Origin: UBA6163 sp031411655
GTDB lineage: Bacteria > Planctomycetota > Planctomycetia > Pirellulales > Pirellulaceae
Assembly: GCA_031411655.1 (NCBI GenBank)
Contig: JANOBM010000267.1
Location: 1-7,760 of the forward strand
Direction: 5' to 3'
DNA length: 7,760 nucleotides
Below, piece by piece: positions 5,726 through 7,760 of this stretch (position 1 is its first letter; each line of letters begins with the position of its first letter). Below the pieces are notes generated by a model that saw only the letters and a program-made list of their open reading frames with translations, was not told where the DNA came from and ran no database searches. A program made the position numbers and the translations under genes.

Positions 5726-7267
5726 ATGTTGGCCTGCCTAAAGACATTCACGCTGCTGGGAATCGAGGCCATGCCCGTTGAGGTCGAGGTTGATCTCTCC
5801 CCCGCCGCAATGCCCAAGACGACGCTCGTTGGCTTGCCCGAAGCGGCAGTCAAAGAGAGTACGCACCGCGTGGAGCGTGCGATCGTCAATAGTGGATTCG
5901 TTCGGCCACAGGATCGAGTTGTTATCAACCTTGCCCCTGGTGATCTTCCCAAGCAGGCCCCTTCGTTTGACTTACCGGTCGCGTTGGGCGTTCTTGCTGG
6001 CAGCGGGCAACTTATCTCCGATCGGCTCCAGAGCTATGCCGTTGTCGGCGAATTAGCGCTAGAGGGTCACACTCGGCCTATCAAAGGTGCTCTGTCGATG
6101 GCCATCGCTGCTGCAAAGCAACAGGGCCTTCGCGGGGTCGTGGTGCCGGTCGAAAATGCGGGTGAGGCTGCAGTGGTCGAATCCATCGAAGTCATACCCG
6201 TTGCAAACCTGGCTCAGGCAGTGGGATTCTTTAGCGGGTCGATCGACATCCAGCCAGCTCCTAGTCGTCTGGAGCAATGGTTCGAGCAATACAGCGCCTA
6301 CGATGTAGACTTCGGCGACGTGCGCGGGCAGGAAACGGCAAAACGTGCGATCATGTTGGCCGCAGCCGGAAGTCACAATTTGATTATGATTGGACCTCCA
6401 GGAAGCGGGAAGACGATGCTCGCCAAGCGCATCCCTACGGTATTGCCTCAACTGACTCCATCGGAATCGATTGAAACGACCCGGATCTATAGTGCCCTAG
6501 GTCAATTGCCACCCGGACAGCCGCTCATGGCCAGACGGCCCTTCCGAAGTCCTCACCACACTATTAGCGACGCAGGCCTTGTCGGCGGTGGAAACCCACC
6601 CACGCCTGGCGAGATCTCTAAGTCCCACAATGGGATTTTGTTTTTAGACGAGTTGCCTGAGTTCAACCGCAAGACACTTGAAGTCATGCGACAACCAATG
6701 GAAGACGGAATCGTCACGATCTCACGCGCCCTACGCAGCTCCACGTTCCCTGCGGACTTTATGCTCATCGCGGCAGCAAACCCCTGCCCATGCGGATATC
6801 GAAGTGATCCGCGTCGAAGTTGCAACTGCACGCCGCCTCAGGTGGAACGCTACATGGGAAAGATTTCAGGCCCCCTCATGGATCGTATCGATATTCATAT
6901 CGAAGTTCCCTCGGTACCCTTCGAGGAATTGTCCGGCTCCGGCAGCCAGTCAACGAATAGCCAATCGATGCGCCAAGATGTTGATAAAGCTCGCTCGGTT
7001 CAGGCAGAACGATTTAAACATGGCGCCACACGCTACAACGCGCAAATGACAAGTCGCGAAGTACGGAAGTATTGTACGCTGAGTACTTCCTGCTCAAAGC
7101 TGCTAAGACATAGCGTTGAGGATATGGGGTTGTCCGCTCGCGCCCATGACAAGATTCTGCGAGTCTCGCGTACGATCGCTGACGTAGAAGGGGCCGAGTC
7201 CATCGGCGAACATCACCTGGCCGAAGCCATCAATTATCGTTCGCTCGATTCAGATCTATGGACGTGA
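5726..7267 (+). CDS. comM: ComM/YifB-type Mg-chelatase-like AAA+ ATPase
   Basis: The 513-residue protein has the full ComM layout. The N-terminal ChlI-like domain (about 1-170) contains LLGIEAMPVEVEVD (10-23), VGLPEAAVKES (35-45), RVVINLAPGDLPK (64-76), FDLPVALG (81-88) and VVGELALEG (106-114). The AAA+ core has the DVRGQETAKRA start (198-208), Walker A GPPGSGKT (223-230), Walker B ILFLDEL (304-310) and an Arg in SGPLMDRID (381-389). The cysteine cluster NPCPCG...CNC has Cys354, 356, 366 and 368 and could hold a metal. The C-terminal Mg_chelatase_C region (about 420-510) ends in AINYRSLD. In transformable bacteria ComM is a hexameric helicase promoting branch migration when incoming DNA recombines; it is also widespread in bacteria not known to be transformable. 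The frame extends up to TTG 5603, but ATG 5726 is chosen because known ComM proteins begin MLA...LLGI at this point. The next gene starts inside its stop region. All motifs are intact. Confidence 0.96.
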   Translation: MLACLKTFTLLGIEAMPVEVEVDLSPAAMPKTTLVGLPEAAVKESTHRVERAIVNSGFVRPQDRVVINLAPGDLPKQAPSFDLPVALGVLAGSGQLISDRLQSYAVVGELALEGHTRPIKGALSMAIAAAKQQGLRGVVVPVENAGEAAVVESIEVIPVANLAQAVGFFSGSIDIQPAPSRLEQWFEQYSAYDVDFGDVRGQETAKRAIMLAAAGSHNLIMIGPPGSGKTMLAKRIPTVLPQLTPSESIETTRIYSALGQLPPGQPLMARRPFRSPHHTISDAGLVGGGNPPTPGEISKSHNGILFLDELPEFNRKTLEVMRQPMEDGIVTISRALRSSTFPADFMLIAAANPCPCGYRSDPRRSCNCTPPQVERYMGKISGPLMDRIDIHIEVPSVPFEELSGSGSQSTNSQSMRQDVDKARSVQAERFKHGATRYNAQMTSREVRKYCTLSTSCSKLLRHSVEDMGLSARAHDKILRVSRTIADVEGAESIGEHHLAEAINYRSLDSDLWT

Positions 7268-7760
7268 ACGAAGCAACTCAGGAAACACGATTCGCTTTCG
7301 GTAGAAACTGGGCGAACTTTCTTAAGAAAGTGGATGAACCGCGAATCGCTGCGGCAACCCTTTCACTCATGGATATGCTCGCCGTCGATCGACTCGACAA
7401 CCAGCGATTCCTCGACATCGGTTGCGGGTCGGGACTCGCAAGCCTGGTCGCACACCGACTTGGTGCCATCGTCCACTCGTTTGACTTTGACAAGGCATCG
7501 GTCGCCTGCTCTCATGAAATCAAACGCAAGTTCGGAAACGAGTCGCCGTCTTGGCGGGTCGAGCAAGGTTCAGTGCTGGACGACGAATACCTGCAGTCGT
7601 TAGGACTGTTCGACATCGTCTACTCTTGGGGCGTCCTTCATCACACCGGACAAATGGACCAAGCGATAGAGAACGTGACCCACCGCGTCGCGCCGGGCGG
7701 TCTCCTCTATATCACCATCTACAACGACCAAGGTGCGGCGAGCCGACGTTGGGGTTGGAT
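7258..7760 (+). CDS. Class I SAM-dependent methyltransferase, 3' end outside window
   Basis: A frame opens at ATG 7258 and runs uninterrupted to the window edge (167 complete codons). Residues 54-65 (RFLDIGCGSGLA) are the glycine-rich SAM-binding motif I. SFDFDKASVAC follows as the acidic end of strand 2, then EQGSVLDDEYL, FDIVYSWGVLHHTG as the post-motif region, and VAPGGLLYITIYNDQG. This order fits Methyltransf_11/25-type enzymes. The N-terminal FGRNWANFLKKVDE and the VLHHTG/IYNDQG motifs point to a family seen in sugar, lipid and secondary-metabolite contexts, but the substrate cannot be told. The start overlaps the comM stop by 10 bases in another frame, so translational coupling with comM is likely. 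GTG 7264 is an alternative start; no strong Shine-Dalgarno precedes either. The C-terminal substrate-recognition part is missing from the window. Confidence 0.9.
   Translation, partial: MDVNEATQETRFAFGRNWANFLKKVDEPRIAAATLSLMDMLAVDRLDNQRFLDIGCGSGLASLVAHRLGAIVHSFDFDKASVACSHEIKRKFGNESPSWRVEQGSVLDDEYLQSLGLFDIVYSWGVLHHTGQMDQAIENVTHRVAPGGLLYITIYNDQGAASRRWGW

Overview
The window looks like part of a planctomycete chromosome, most like the Rhodopirellula/Pirellulaceae group. The reasons are a moderately GC-rich composition (judged by eye, not counted), two adjacent Tat-signal proteins of types common there (a Gfo/Idh/MocA oxidoreductase and an NHL-type propeller protein), and a first reading frame that resembles the membrane-bound C-terminal extensions of planctomycete ECF sigma factors. 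The assignment is inference from protein style; no rRNA or other marker is present. Coding density is high, no gap exceeds 300 bases, and I see no tRNA, rRNA, CRISPR array, insertion sequence or phage gene.

Layout. (1) Bases 1-1530 (+) hold the 3' part of a gene that is open through the left edge. It encodes one transmembrane segment, a Pro/Ala/Lys-rich linker, two tandem STN/secretin-like modules, a NolW-like segment and a Gly/Met-repeat tail. It ends before a strong hairpin terminator (1574-1608) that may serve both strands. (2) Bases 1679-3151 (-) encode a Tat-exported Gfo/Idh/MocA oxidoreductase. (3) A 298-bp divergent intergenic region (3152-3449) carries a minus-strand sigma70-like promoter candidate, a 17-bp-period direct repeat and a clear Shine-Dalgarno for the next gene. 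(4) Bases 3450-4535 (+) encode a Tat-exported NHL-type beta-propeller protein. (5) A perfect 10-bp hairpin (4570-4592) lies between this gene and the convergent (6) PP2C-family protein phosphatase, 4592-5521 (-). (7) A 204-bp divergent region (5522-5725) has two perfect short palindromes. (8) comM, 5726-7267 (+), encodes a YifB/ComM-type Mg-chelatase-like AAA+ ATPase. (9) A class I SAM-dependent methyltransferase gene starts inside the comM stop region (10-bp overlap) and runs off the right edge.

How the genes relate. The oxidoreductase and propeller genes are divergent and both proteins have twin-arginine leaders, so they may be co-regulated and act in the same extracytoplasmic compartment; no substrate can be read from the sequence. 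comM and the methyltransferase gene overlap and are probably co-transcribed. The phosphatase likely reverses Ser/Thr phosphorylation by Hanks-type kinases, but no kinase is in view.

Most genes are ordinary. The best candidate for something less described is the first gene: if the missing 5' end encodes an ECF sigma factor, one polypeptide would join a sigma factor, a membrane anchor and secretin/STN-type sensory modules.
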